From contig QIFI01000029.1 of the NCBI GenBank assembly GCA_003229735.1, positions 1-12,983 of the forward strand: a stretch of 12,983 nucleotides of DNA, given 5' to 3'. The notes below the pieces were generated by a model. That model was not told the DNA's origin. It saw only the letters and a program-made list of their open reading frames with translations, and did no database searches. The position numbers and the translations under genes are program-made. The stretch's first letter is position 1; the number at the start of each line of letters is the position of its first letter. Shown piece by piece: positions 1-5,802 of the stretch. This DNA comes from Candidatus Anderseniibacteriota bacterium. GTDB taxonomy: Bacteria > Patescibacteriota > Andersenbacteria > UBA10190.

Positions 1-2
1 CT

Positions 3-1415
3 ATCGCCATTCTTCGCGGCCTCAAAGATCGCTATGAATCACATCACCGGGTCACCATCAATGACGCCGCCATCCAGGCCGCTGTCCATTTGTCCAACAA
101 ATATGTTCGTGACCGATTCCTGCCCGATAAGGCCATCGATTTAATGGATGAAGCCGCCGCCAAAGTCCGGCTCTACTCACTGGAGAAACCGGCCCAGCTT
201 ACTCAATTAGCCACCGAGCTTAAACAACACCAAAAGGAGTTAGCCGCCGTCAAACAGGCTAAAAATGCCGATAAATCAAAAGCCATCCAAAAAGAAATCA
301 CCGCCCTTAAGAAAAAAATATCCCAGCAGGAGACAGCCTGGAAAAAACAGCACGGCACTACTACCCTTGAAGTAAATTCCAGCGACATTGAAAACATATT
401 GTCTTCATGGACGGGTATTCCGGTCTCCAAAATCACCGAATCAGAAGCCCGGCATCTGCTCCACCTCGAAGATAAACTGCACCAAAGAGTCATCGCCCAG
501 GATGAAGCTGTAAACGCCGTCTCCGAAGCAATTCGTCGTGGTCGCGCCGGCCTTAAAGACCCTAAGCGTCCCCAAGGGTCCTTTCTCTTCCTGGGGCCCA
601 CTGGAGTCGGCAAAACTGAATTGTCTCGCGCTCTGGCCGAACTGCTGTTCGGGTCAGAAGATGCCTTAATCCGTCTCGACATGTCCGAATATATGGAAAA
701 ACACACCGTTGCCCGCATGATTGGATCTCCCCCCGGCTACGTTGGCTATGAAGAAGGCGGCCAGCTCACCGAAGCCGTCCGCCGCAAGCCTTATTCTGTA
801 ATTCTGCTCGACGAAATTGAAAAAGCCCACCCCGATGTCTTCAATATCCTGCTCCAGGTGCTTGATGACGGCCAATTAACTGACGGCCAGGGTAGAAAAG
901 TTGATTTCAAAAACACCATGATCATTATGACCAGCAATGTTGGCAGTCAAATGATCCAGCAGGCCACCGGCCGGCCGGGCGGAGTTTCCGGCCAGGATTG
1001 GCAGGATCTCAAAGACTTGCTTCAAGACAAGCTCCAGACAACTTTCCGCCCCGAATTCCTGAATCGGATTGACGAAACCATAGTCTTTCGCGCTTTAACC
1101 AAAGAGCACGTCCAGCACATCACCGACCTGATGCTCAAAGAGGTAATCAGTCGCGTCGCCGCTCAAGGCCTAACCTTGACCATCCACGAGGAAGTTCGCA
1201 ATCGCCTGGCCCAGGATGGCTTTGACCCAAGATATGGCGCCCGGCCATTGCGTCGGGAGATCCAAAAACGCCTGGAAAATAAACTGGCCACCGCTCTGCT
1301 TTCCGGCACTTATCCCAATGGCTCAACTATTGAAGCCCGTCTCAAAGGCGACGCTATCACTTTTCGTAAGATAGGCAAACCAGCCAAACCCACCAGCCAG
1401 CCAATCACCGTCTAA
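3..1415 (+). CDS. clpC: ClpC/ClpB-type AAA+ unfoldase, 5'-truncated by window edge
   Basis: This is the C-terminal part of a class I Clp/Hsp100 ATPase, a hexameric cytosolic unfoldase that threads proteins through its pore using ATP. The frame is open to the left edge; the TTG at 90 is internal, because the codons before it already read as conserved Clp sequence (RYESHHRVTINDAAI). Counting from that TTG, I see the end of NBD1 (DRFLPDKAIDLMDEAAAKVR), a short coiled-coil middle domain (about 30-95), and NBD2: Walker A GPTGVGKT (169-176), pore loop GYVGYEEGG (216-224), Walker B VILLDE (237-242), sensor-1 TSN (281-283), FRPEFLNRID, and the sensor-2 region YGARPLRR. The short middle domain fits ClpC rather than ClpB. 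However, the stretch after TSN (VGSQMIQQATGRPGG) resembles ClpB and shows no VGF/LGF-type ClpP-docking tripeptide. The family is certain; the ClpC versus ClpB role is not. Confidence 0.95.
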   Translation: MAILRGLKDRYESHHRVTINDAAIQAAVHLSNKYVRDRFLPDKAIDLMDEAAAKVRLYSLEKPAQLTQLATELKQHQKELAAVKQAKNADKSKAIQKEITALKKKISQQETAWKKQHGTTTLEVNSSDIENILSSWTGIPVSKITESEARHLLHLEDKLHQRVIAQDEAVNAVSEAIRRGRAGLKDPKRPQGSFLFLGPTGVGKTELSRALAELLFGSEDALIRLDMSEYMEKHTVARMIGSPPGYVGYEEGGQLTEAVRRKPYSVILLDEIEKAHPDVFNILLQVLDDGQLTDGQGRKVDFKNTMIIMTSNVGSQMIQQATGRPGGVSGQDWQDLKDLLQDKLQTTFRPEFLNRIDETIVFRALTKEHVQHITDLMLKEVISRVAAQGLTLTIHEEVRNRLAQDGFDPRYGARPLRREIQKRLENKLATALLSGTYPNGSTIEARLKGDAITFRKIGKPAKPTSQPITV

Positions 1416-1439
1416 GTAGAAAGGTGGGCGGGAGATGTT

Positions 1440-1477
1440 CTCCCCCTGCCCAAGGGGGAGTTAGAGAGAGCGGGAGA
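1440..1477 (+). repeat. Family B GC-rich repeat, copy 1
   Basis: Reads CTCCCCCTGCCCAAGGGGGAG, then TTAGAGAGAGCGGGAGA. The first 21 nt can form a 7-bp hairpin (CTCCCCC/GGGGGAG). It is the same element as 4362-4401 and 8144-8180, where the tail reads CCAGAGGGGGTGGGAG. It begins 25 nt after the clp stop codon, and no T-tract follows, so it is not a canonical terminator. Confidence 0.7.
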
Positions 1478-1607
1478 AAGTAGAAAGTAAAAGCAGGAGA
1501 GACGCAACGTCGTGTTTGAAAATTGTGATATTGTAATTTATTTGAGATTTGATGCTTAAAAATTGAAAATTAAAAGCAGGTGGGGAGCCAGAGCGGGCGG
1601 GAGATGT

Positions 1608-1642
1608 CCCTTCTCCCCTGGGGAGAAGGCGGGGATGAGGGG
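1608..1642 (+). repeat. Family A palindromic repeat, copy 1
   Basis: The hairpin arms are CCTTCTCCCC and GGGGAGAAGG; the tail is CGGGGATGAGGGG rather than the commoner CCAGGATGAGGGG. It shares this GGGGATG variant with copy 2 only. Confidence 0.85.
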
Positions 1643-1659
1643 TGGAAGACAAGAGATTT

Positions 1660-1690
1660 CTCCCCCTCCTTGAGGGAGAGCGAGGAGGGG
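1660..1690 (+). repeat. Family B repeat, copy 2 (degenerate)
   Basis: CTCCCCCTCCTTGAGGGAGA followed by GCGAGGAGGGG. The centre CCTTGAGG matches the copy after pnp (8144-8180), so these two form a subtype distinct from the TGCCC-centred copies at 1440 and 4362. Confidence 0.6.
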
Positions 1691-1802
1691 TGAACAAGCG
1701 TGAGGTGCCGCCACACCGCATCGCCATTGGTCATTGGGAATTGAGATTTGAGTGGGAATTGGTCATTTGGTCATTAAAAATTAAAGAGTAAAAAGTAGAT
1801 AT

Positions 1803-1839
1803 CCCTTCTCCCCTCCGGGGAGAAGGCGGGGATGAGGGG
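1803..1839 (+). repeat. Family A palindromic repeat, copy 2
   Basis: CCTTCTCCCC and GGGGAGAAGG arms around a TCC centre, with the tail CGGGGATGAGGGG. Same orientation as every other copy. Confidence 0.85.
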
Positions 1840-1907
1840 CACGTCACCGCATCATTGTCATTAATAAATTAAAAATTCATTAGAAATTGAAAAGTAAAAA
1901 TTAAAAA

Positions 1908-1938
1908 TTCCTAAAATCCGCTTTGCGGATTTTAGGAA
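1908..1938 (-). terminator. Perfect 14-bp inverted repeat; reads as a minus-strand intrinsic terminator
   Basis: TTCCTAAAATCCGC (1908-1921), loop TTT, GCGGATTTTAGGAA (1925-1938): 14 perfect base pairs. On the plus strand no T-tract follows. On the minus strand the stem is followed by a T-rich run (AATTTTTAATTTTTACTTTT), the shape of a rho-independent terminator. The nearest minus-strand gene is xer, beyond the convergently overlapped 338-aa gene, so this could stop antisense read-through. It may instead be a leader hairpin or operator for the 338-aa gene. Confidence 0.4.
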
Positions 1939-1944
1939 AATTGG

Positions 1945-1950
1945 TATGTT
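1945..1950 (+). promoter_or_regulatory. Possible -10 box of the 338-aa gene (leaderless start)
   Basis: TATGTT ends 8 nt before the ATG at 1959, so a transcript would start at or within a few nucleotides of the start codon. No clear -35 is visible. The call gains weight only from similar geometry at 4189-4194 and 8471-8476. Confidence 0.3.
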
Positions 1951-1958
1951 CACTACAC

Positions 1959-2975
1959 ATGATAGTTAAACAAACTACTCAATCAAAAGTCAGACGCCAT
2001 AAACACCTGCAGGCCCTCTGTGATTTAAGCGACGCCTCCAGCCAGATCAATCCGGCCGTAGTCAACCAGCTCGTCCAGGAAGCCCCCGACCCCGAAACCG
2101 CTCTCCGTGATCTTTTCAGCATTGTCGATGCCTCTTCTCCCGCTCTCAAAGACAAATGGCGTCAGCTCATTTATAATTCCTGGACCGAGGGGCATCCGCA
2201 CTTACCCAATTTAATAGATTTGCCCATCGCCGCCTCTGATATATCAGATATTATCGCCCTCCAGGAAGCCCAGATTATGCTCCGGCTCCTGAAACAGCGC
2301 CCGGCCGCCATGATTGCCGAAAATCAGGAATGGCTGCTAAATTCCGACGACGCCTTTTATATTGCCAGCCACTTGCCCTCCTATAATCGTCAGCCTCTCA
2401 TCCGCTTCGAAAATGAGTGGCAATATCTAATCCTCCGCCGCCTTCGAGCCACCTTGCAAGGCCTGCGCTTAATTCGCCGCGTCAAAGACCAGCTGGTCGT
2501 CGTAAAATCCCGGTATCAGCGTTTCAATGACCTGCCCGCCATCCAGCAATACTATCTGCTTTGGCACACCGAAGCCTATCACATCGACTGGCAGCAATTT
2601 TCCGCCATCTGGGGTGAATATCTGAAAATTATTCAGGAATACCTGCCTCTGCTTTGGGGCCTCAACGAAGGCACTCTGCCTGATATCCCCCATGACGTTC
2701 GCCAGTGGAACCAGGATATTTTTGACACTTATCAGCCGCTCTGGGACCAGGAAGGCCTCTTAAATCGCCCCCGCGGCCACACCGCCCTGCTCACCATGGT
2801 TCGCCTCCACTCTCTCCCCACCGCCATAACTCAAGTTGTCATGAAAGACTTATTGGAAAGATACGGCCTGGTTTATGGCCGCGGCAACAATTTTTCATAC
2901 AGCCGTCTGGGCATTGACCTCCTCTCCGCCGAACGGGGAGAAGACTTGCCCTGCGCCCTCGACATTCTGAAATAA
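1959..2975 (+). CDS. Hypothetical protein, 338 aa
   Basis: I do not recognise this protein. The frame extends upstream to a TTG at 1923, but that lies inside the 1908-1938 hairpin; ATG at 1959 is the more credible start. The product is soluble-looking, rich in Leu, Trp and Tyr, with no signal peptide or membrane segment. Two stretches resemble winged-helix units followed by a short hydrophobic strand: roughly residues 155-185 (LRATLQGLRLIRRVKDQLVV) and the C-terminal DLLERYGLVYGRGNNFSYSR. That could mean nucleic-acid binding, but no catalytic motif is visible. C-ending codon use matches the housekeeping genes, supporting a real gene. It stands alone between two repeat-rich spacers, so context gives no function. 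Confidence 0.8.
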   Translation: MIVKQTTQSKVRRHKHLQALCDLSDASSQINPAVVNQLVQEAPDPETALRDLFSIVDASSPALKDKWRQLIYNSWTEGHPHLPNLIDLPIAASDISDIIALQEAQIMLRLLKQRPAAMIAENQEWLLNSDDAFYIASHLPSYNRQPLIRFENEWQYLILRRLRATLQGLRLIRRVKDQLVVVKSRYQRFNDLPAIQQYYLLWHTEAYHIDWQQFSAIWGEYLKIIQEYLPLLWGLNEGTLPDIPHDVRQWNQDIFDTYQPLWDQEGLLNRPRGHTALLTMVRLHSLPTAITQVVMKDLLERYGLVYGRGNNFSYSRLGIDLLSAERGEDLPCALDILK

Positions 2976-3049
2976 AACCGGAAAATCCCGTCATCAAACC
3001 CCCACCTAAAATAATGGTGGCTGGGCCCAGTAACGCAGTAACGCACGCT

Positions 3050-3085
3050 CCCTTCTCCCCCAAGGGAGAAGGCCAGGATGAGGGG
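3050..3085 (+). repeat. Family A palindromic repeat, copy 3
   Basis: CCCTTCTCCCCCAAGGGAGA then AGGCCAGGATGAGGGG. The centre differs (CCAAGGG), shortening the perfect inner stem. It lies 74 nt after the 338-aa gene's stop and is the left-hand A copy flanking xer. Confidence 0.85.
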
Positions 3086-3130
3086 ACGTCGCGCCATTGA
3101 TTATTAAAAATTCATTAGAAAAATTACGAC

Positions 3131-3165
3131 GGCCACAGCCTAGTCCCGCCGTAGCGGGGAAAAGT
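3131..3165 (+). repeat. Family C repeat, copy left of xer
   Basis: GGCCACAGCCTAGTCCCGCC, then GTAGCGGGGAAAAGT. It matches the right-hand flank of xer (4492-4527: CCCACAGGCTAGTGCCGCCG, then CAACAGGGAAAAGT) with scattered substitutions. Confidence 0.6.
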
Positions 3166-3175
3166 AGAAAGTAGA

Positions 3176-3215
3176 AATTAAAAATTACCCGGCATTGGCA
3201 AAAACACCAAGCCGG
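3176..3215 (-). terminator. Probable rho-independent terminator of xer
   Basis: On the minus strand, just after the xer stop, CCGGCTTGG pairs with CCAA-T-GCCGG (5 + 4 bp with one bulged T, 8-nt loop; plus-strand arms 3189-3198 and 3207-3215). The stem is followed by GTAATTTTTAATTT. The hairpin plus T-rich run and its position about 12 nt past the stop fit an intrinsic terminator. Confidence 0.6.
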
Positions 3216-3227
3216 ACTGATAACTAA

Positions 3228-4181
3228 TCATTCATCTGTCCCGCCTTTCCGATGATAGCGTTCATGCGCTTCTCTCAGATGCACATCCGTCAAATGCGTA
3301 TACACTTGCGTCGTCGTAATCGACGCATGCCCCAGCAATTGCTGTACTTGCCTCACATCTGCCCCATTACTCAATAAATCAGTCGCAAAAGAATGCCGCA
3401 GCGTATGCGGCGTCACCTGCTTGGTCAATCCCGCCACCGCCGCGTATTTCTTGATCATTCTTTGAATGCTTCTGGGAGTCAGCCCTAAATTGCTGGCATC
3501 TCCCGGGTTCGGTCCGTGTCTCACAAACAAAGCCGGATCAATATCACCGCGCCTGGCCAAATAATCCGCTATTACTTTCCTGGCGGTCGGGGACAGAAAC
3601 ACCACCCGCACCTTATTGCCTTTGCCTCGCACCACTAATTCATTGCTGTCCTCCCTCAAATCATCCCGCTTCAAGCGCGTTAATTCCGCCACCCTCATTC
3701 CGGTTGAATACAACATTTCCAATATCGCCAAATCGCGTAATGCCGCCAATCTGTCTTTAACATCAGAATCCTGGGACCTGGATTTAGCCGCTTTGAGCAG
3801 CCCGTCTATCTCCTCCGGATACAATACATCAATCTCCCGCTCTGCCAGCTTGGCCAGCCCCACCTTTTCCGGAGCCAGCGCCGCGATATCCCGCTTGGAC
3901 AAATATTTCAAAAACTGCCTAAGCGCAATCAAATAATAATTCTGGGTGGCCAGTGACACCCCCTTATCCTCCACATATGCCCTGGGCGCCTGCTCATTAA
4001 GCCATTTTCTGAAACTCCTCACCCTCTCCGCCGTAATCAGTCTCACCCCCGTAATCTTCTCCTGCTTATAAAATCTCTTCAAATATCGATCATAATTCTC
4101 CACCGTCTTTGCCGACCGCCCCTGCCCGATCTCCAGATCCTCCAAAAAGTCTTCATGCAGCTTTTGTATATCACTAGCCAT
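3228..4181 (-). CDS. xerC: XerC/XerD-type tyrosine recombinase, 317 aa
   Basis: This is a site-specific recombinase of the phage-integrase family, in the length range of the XerC/XerD/XerA proteins that resolve chromosome dimers at dif. The N-terminal core-binding (SAM-like) domain spans about 1-105 and the catalytic domain about 115-310. All six catalytic residues are visible: R163 (TGMRVAELTRL), K187 (RGKGNK), H259 and R262 (HTLRH), H285 (LLGH) and the nucleophile Y294 (TQVYTH). It starts at ATG (complement of 4179-4181) and stops at TGA. It is the only minus-strand gene and is flanked on both sides by directly oriented A and C repeats. The length and lone position fit a housekeeping Xer, but an integrase of a former mobile element cannot be excluded; I see no dif-like site nearby. 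XerC versus XerD cannot be decided by eye. Confidence 0.93.
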   Translation of the reverse strand: MASDIQKLHEDFLEDLEIGQGRSAKTVENYDRYLKRFYKQEKITGVRLITAERVRSFRKWLNEQAPRAYVEDKGVSLATQNYYLIALRQFLKYLSKRDIAALAPEKVGLAKLAEREIDVLYPEEIDGLLKAAKSRSQDSDVKDRLAALRDLAILEMLYSTGMRVAELTRLKRDDLREDSNELVVRGKGNKVRVVFLSPTARKVIADYLARRGDIDPALFVRHGPNPGDASNLGLTPRSIQRMIKKYAAVAGLTKQVTPHTLRHSFATDLLSNGADVRQVQQLLGHASITTTQVYTHLTDVHLREAHERYHRKGGTDE

Positions 4182-4188
4182 CTTTACA

Positions 4189-4194
4189 ATTATA
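4189..4194 (-). promoter_or_regulatory. -10 box for xer, close to the start codon
   Basis: The minus strand reads TATAAT and then 7 nt to the ATG of xer. A transcript from this box would start on or next to the ATG, giving a leaderless mRNA. No convincing -35 (17 nt upstream is TCCTCT). Confidence 0.45.
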
Positions 4195-4321
4195 AACCAA
4201 TTAGAAGCAGGAGAGGAGCCAGAGGGGGTGGGAGATATAATTTTTAATTTTTACTTTTCAATTTCTAATGTTTTTTTAATGATTTAATTTTCAATGATTG
4301 GGAATTCCCGTAACCCGCGTT

Positions 4322-4357
4322 CCCTTCTCCCCCTGGGGAGAAGGCCAGGATGAGGGG
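4322..4357 (+). repeat. Family A palindromic repeat, copy 4
   Basis: Consensus-like copy: perfect 10-bp arms CCTTCTCCCC/GGGGAGAAGG around CT, tail CCAGGATGAGGGG. It is the right-hand A copy flanking xer, in direct orientation relative to copy 3. Confidence 0.9.
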
Positions 4358-4361
4358 AGCG

Positions 4362-4401
4362 CTCCTCCCCCTGCCCGAGGGGGAGCCAGAGGGGGTGGGA
4401 G
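4362..4401 (+). repeat. Family B repeat, copy 3
   Basis: CTCCCCCTGCCCGAGGGGGA then GCCAGAGGGGGTGGGAG, following A copy 4 by only 4 nt. This is the clearest full-length B copy, with an internal 7-bp hairpin. Confidence 0.75.
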
Positions 4402-4430
4402 AAATTAAAATTTATTTGAAAAATGCGACG

Positions 4431-4527
4431 TACCACAGTGCTAGTGCCCGGAGGTGCGGCGCCCACAGGCTAGTGCCGGTGAACGGCCAACGCCCACAGG
4501 CTAGTGCCGCCGCAACAGGGAAAAGTG
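4431..4527 (+). repeat. Family C: three tandem-like units
   Basis: Two identical 18-nt units GCCCACAGGCTAGTGCCG at 4461-4478 and 4492-4509 (31-nt period), preceded by a degenerate unit CCACAGTGCTAGTGCCCG at 4433-4450. The sequences between units are unrelated. The last unit runs into CCGCAACAGGGAAAAGT, as in the single C copy left of xer. Confidence 0.75.
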
Positions 4528-4552
4528 TAAATTAGAAATTAACATAGCCCGT

Positions 4553-4606
4553 TTGCTTTTTCCTTATGATTGCGGTATTGTATCGCTTACTCACCACCGC
4601 TATATT
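4553..4606 (+). promoter_or_regulatory. Candidate promoter(s) for rpsO
   Basis: TTGCTT (4553-4558), 17-nt spacer, TATTGT (4576-4581); and overlapping it TTGTAT (4579-4584), 16-nt spacer, TATATT (4601-4606). The second would start transcription near 4612, at a minimal ATG-AGT-CAT-TAA frame (4613-4624) in the rpsO leader. This stretch is free of repeats and lies between the repeat block and the first gene of the RNA cluster. Confidence 0.45.
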
Positions 4607-4651
4607 AATAACATGAGTCATTAAAAATTAAAAAGTGAAAATTATTTCCAC

Positions 4652-4924
4652 ATGAGCAAAGTAGATCAAAGAAAAGATAAAATTATCAAGAAATACAATC
4701 TTCATAAAGAGGACACCGGCAGTCCCGAAGTTCAGGTCGCCCTTTTTACCGAAAAGATCGATGAACTGGCCAAACATCTGAAAAAGAATAAAAAAGACAA
4801 CCACAGCCGCCGCGGTCTGCTCGGCATGGTCAGCAAGCGCAAACGCTTACTCAATTACCTCAAATCAATTGACGAAAAACGCTACAAGTCTCTCACCCGC
4901 AAACTTGGCCTCAAAGCCCAATAA
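4652..4924 (+). CDS. rpsO: 30S ribosomal protein S15
   Basis: Ribosomal protein uS15 binds the central domain of 16S rRNA (helices 20-22) early in 30S assembly. It has the usual length (90 aa) and the family's signature stretches are easily seen: the N-terminal KIIKKYNLHKEDTGSPEVQV, the middle LAKHLKKNKKDNHSRRGLL, and the C-terminal RKRLLNYLKSIDEKRYKSL. The start ATG at 4652 fits the family N-terminus; no Shine-Dalgarno motif precedes it (ATTATTTCCAC). It heads the cluster rpsO - NYN protein - pnp. S15 autoregulates its own mRNA in several bacteria, but I cannot identify an S15-binding pseudoknot in this A/T-rich leader. Confidence 0.98.
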   Translation: MSKVDQRKDKIIKKYNLHKEDTGSPEVQVALFTEKIDELAKHLKKNKKDNHSRRGLLGMVSKRKRLLNYLKSIDEKRYKSLTRKLGLKAQ

Positions 4925-5001
4925 GCAAGAATTTGTTTGAAAATTAGGTCATTGAAAATTCACTATAAATTATAAATTAGAAATTGAAAATTATCAGTGC
5001 T

Positions 5002-5622
5002 ATGACATCACCCGGTCAACATCCCCAACAGCGCGTCGGCGTATTCGTCGACATCCAGAATATGTACTATTCGGCCCGCGCCATCCACAATCAGAAAGTA
5101 AACTTCGAGAAGCTCCTTGAAGAAGCCGTAGCCGGCCGCCATCTGGTCCGCGCCCTGGCCTATGGCATTACCACTGAAGAAGCCCACGAAGAAGAATTTC
5201 ATCAGGCTCTGGCCGGCCAGGGATTTGAAGTCAAAACCAAACCCCTTCAGTCTTTCTACGGCGGACAGAAAAAAGGCGACTGGGATGTCGGCATCGCCAT
5301 GGACATCCTCCAGCTGGAATCAAAAATTGACGTGGCCGTCCTGATTTCCGGTGACGGCGACTTCATCCCCCTGCTCGAATTCGCCAAAAGAAAAGGCCTG
5401 CGCATGGAAGTTATCAGCTTCCACGAGAGCACCTCCACTGCCCTCATAGAAACCGCTGACAGCTTCACCGATCTCTCCGAAAATACCCGCAAATTCCTTA
5501 TCGCTGACCGCTCTGCCCGCAAATCCCTCATCACCGACCGCTCTGCCCGCAAATCCGGCCGCCGTCCCACTCGCACCGCTAGCCCCGCCAATGGCCGCCG
5601 CAACCCCCGCATCTCCATTTAG
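5002..5622 (+). CDS. NYN-domain (LabA/DUF88-like) putative ribonuclease, 206 aa
   Basis: The N-terminal about 160 residues read as a NYN domain, the PIN-like metal-dependent nuclease fold of the LabA/DUF88 and Zc3h12a families. Acidic positions expected to bind metal are present: D17 (GVFVDIQN), D93/D95 and D101 (GDWDVGIAMD), D118/D120 (ISGDGDF). The fold-typical VAVLISGDGDFIPLLEFAKR is clear. Residues 164-206 form an Arg/Ser-rich basic tail, containing a near-perfect tandem 10-residue repeat (166-185) that could bind RNA. The frame extends to a TTG at 4984 inside A/T-rich filler; ATG 5002 is preferred because the TTG-encoded residues come from the filler. It starts 77 nt after rpsO and ends 180 nt before pnp, which suggests an RNA-processing role. 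The substrate is unknown, and nuclease activity is inferred from the fold. Confidence 0.85.
   Translation: MTSPGQHPQQRVGVFVDIQNMYYSARAIHNQKVNFEKLLEEAVAGRHLVRALAYGITTEEAHEEEFHQALAGQGFEVKTKPLQSFYGGQKKGDWDVGIAMDILQLESKIDVAVLISGDGDFIPLLEFAKRKGLRMEVISFHESTSTALIETADSFTDLSENTRKFLIADRSARKSLITDRSARKSGRRPTRTASPANGRRNPRISI
5497..5556 (+). repeat. 30-bp tandem duplication within the NYN gene
   Basis: Units 5497-5526 and 5527-5556 match at 27 of 30 positions and encode LIADRSARKS and LITDRSARKS. The last 20 nt are identical (GACCGCTCTGCCCGCAAATC plus C, allowing for the upstream differences at three positions). It is an in-frame duplication extending the basic tail. Confidence 0.9.
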
Positions 5623-5660
5623 TACATTTATTAGCAAGTGGACAAAGCCTGCGTAATAAT

Positions 5661-5767
5661 ATATCCTAAACCCCATAAATTGATCTTTAATCATCTTTCG
5701 TGAACTGCCCAGTCTGTCTTTAGGATATTGCCGCTATTGCCACCCTAGCGTCAATATTCTGAAGATA
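5661..5767 (+). promoter_or_regulatory. pnp leader: long hairpin with an alternative pairing partner
   Basis: Arms 5715-5736 and 5746-5767 pair over 22 positions: 18 Watson-Crick, 3 G-U wobble (5716/5766, 5721/5761, 5724/5758) and one C-U mismatch (5731/5751), with a 9-nt loop TTGCCACCC. No T-run follows, so it is not an intrinsic terminator. It ends 35 nt before the pnp ATG. In addition ATATCCTAAA at 5661-5670 is the exact complement of TTTAGGATAT at 5719-5728, which lies inside the 5' arm, so the two pairings exclude each other. In E. coli the pnp leader carries a long duplex cut by RNase III and used for PNPase autoregulation; a similar role here is inference. Confidence 0.6.
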
Positions 5768-5802
5768 CTGTCCGGCGGGTAAGTGAAAGATCTCAATTAA
5801 TA

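Larger units (their letters stand above)
1416..1958. other. 543-bp intergenic spacer filled with repeats
   Basis: No credible gene lies here. The spacer holds family B copies (1440-1477, 1660-1690, partial 1585-1604), family A copies (1608-1642, 1803-1839), a family D unit (1729-1743), A/T-rich filler built from TTAGAAATTGAAAA and AAAAATTAAAAATT words, and a perfect inverted repeat at 1908-1938 just before the next gene. An 88-codon minus-strand reading frame (1461-1727) consists of translated repeats. Confidence 0.8.
4182..4651. other. 470-bp divergent spacer between xer and rpsO
   Basis: No gene here. From left: the xer -10; a partial B repeat (4216-4234, GAGCCAGAGGGGGTGGGAG); A/T filler in inverted orientation (TTTTTAATTTTTACTTTTCA at about 4240); A copy 4; B copy 3; three C units; then promoter-like sequence for rpsO from 4553. 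Two small reading frames (4284-4466 minus, 4350-4535 plus) are translated repeats. Confidence 0.75.

Noticed and set aside
203..875. Minus-strand frames of 171 and 69 codons
   Set aside because: Antisense shadows of the conserved Clp ATPase frame.
1461..1727. 88-codon minus-strand reading frame
   Set aside because: It consists of translated family A and B repeats and A/T filler; no gene-like codon use.
1431..4401. CRISPR array
   Set aside because: Repeats are irregularly spaced, from several families, dispersed between genes, and no cas gene is present.
3228..4527. Integron or integrative element around the Xer-type gene
   Set aside because: No attI/attC-like sites, no tRNA attachment site, no cargo gene, and no dif-like 28-bp site that I could find; the protein itself looks like a housekeeping Xer.
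4613..4624. Minimal ATG-AGT-CAT-TAA frame as an rpsO attenuator
   Set aside because: Three codons in A/T-rich filler are easily chance; no supporting structure seen.
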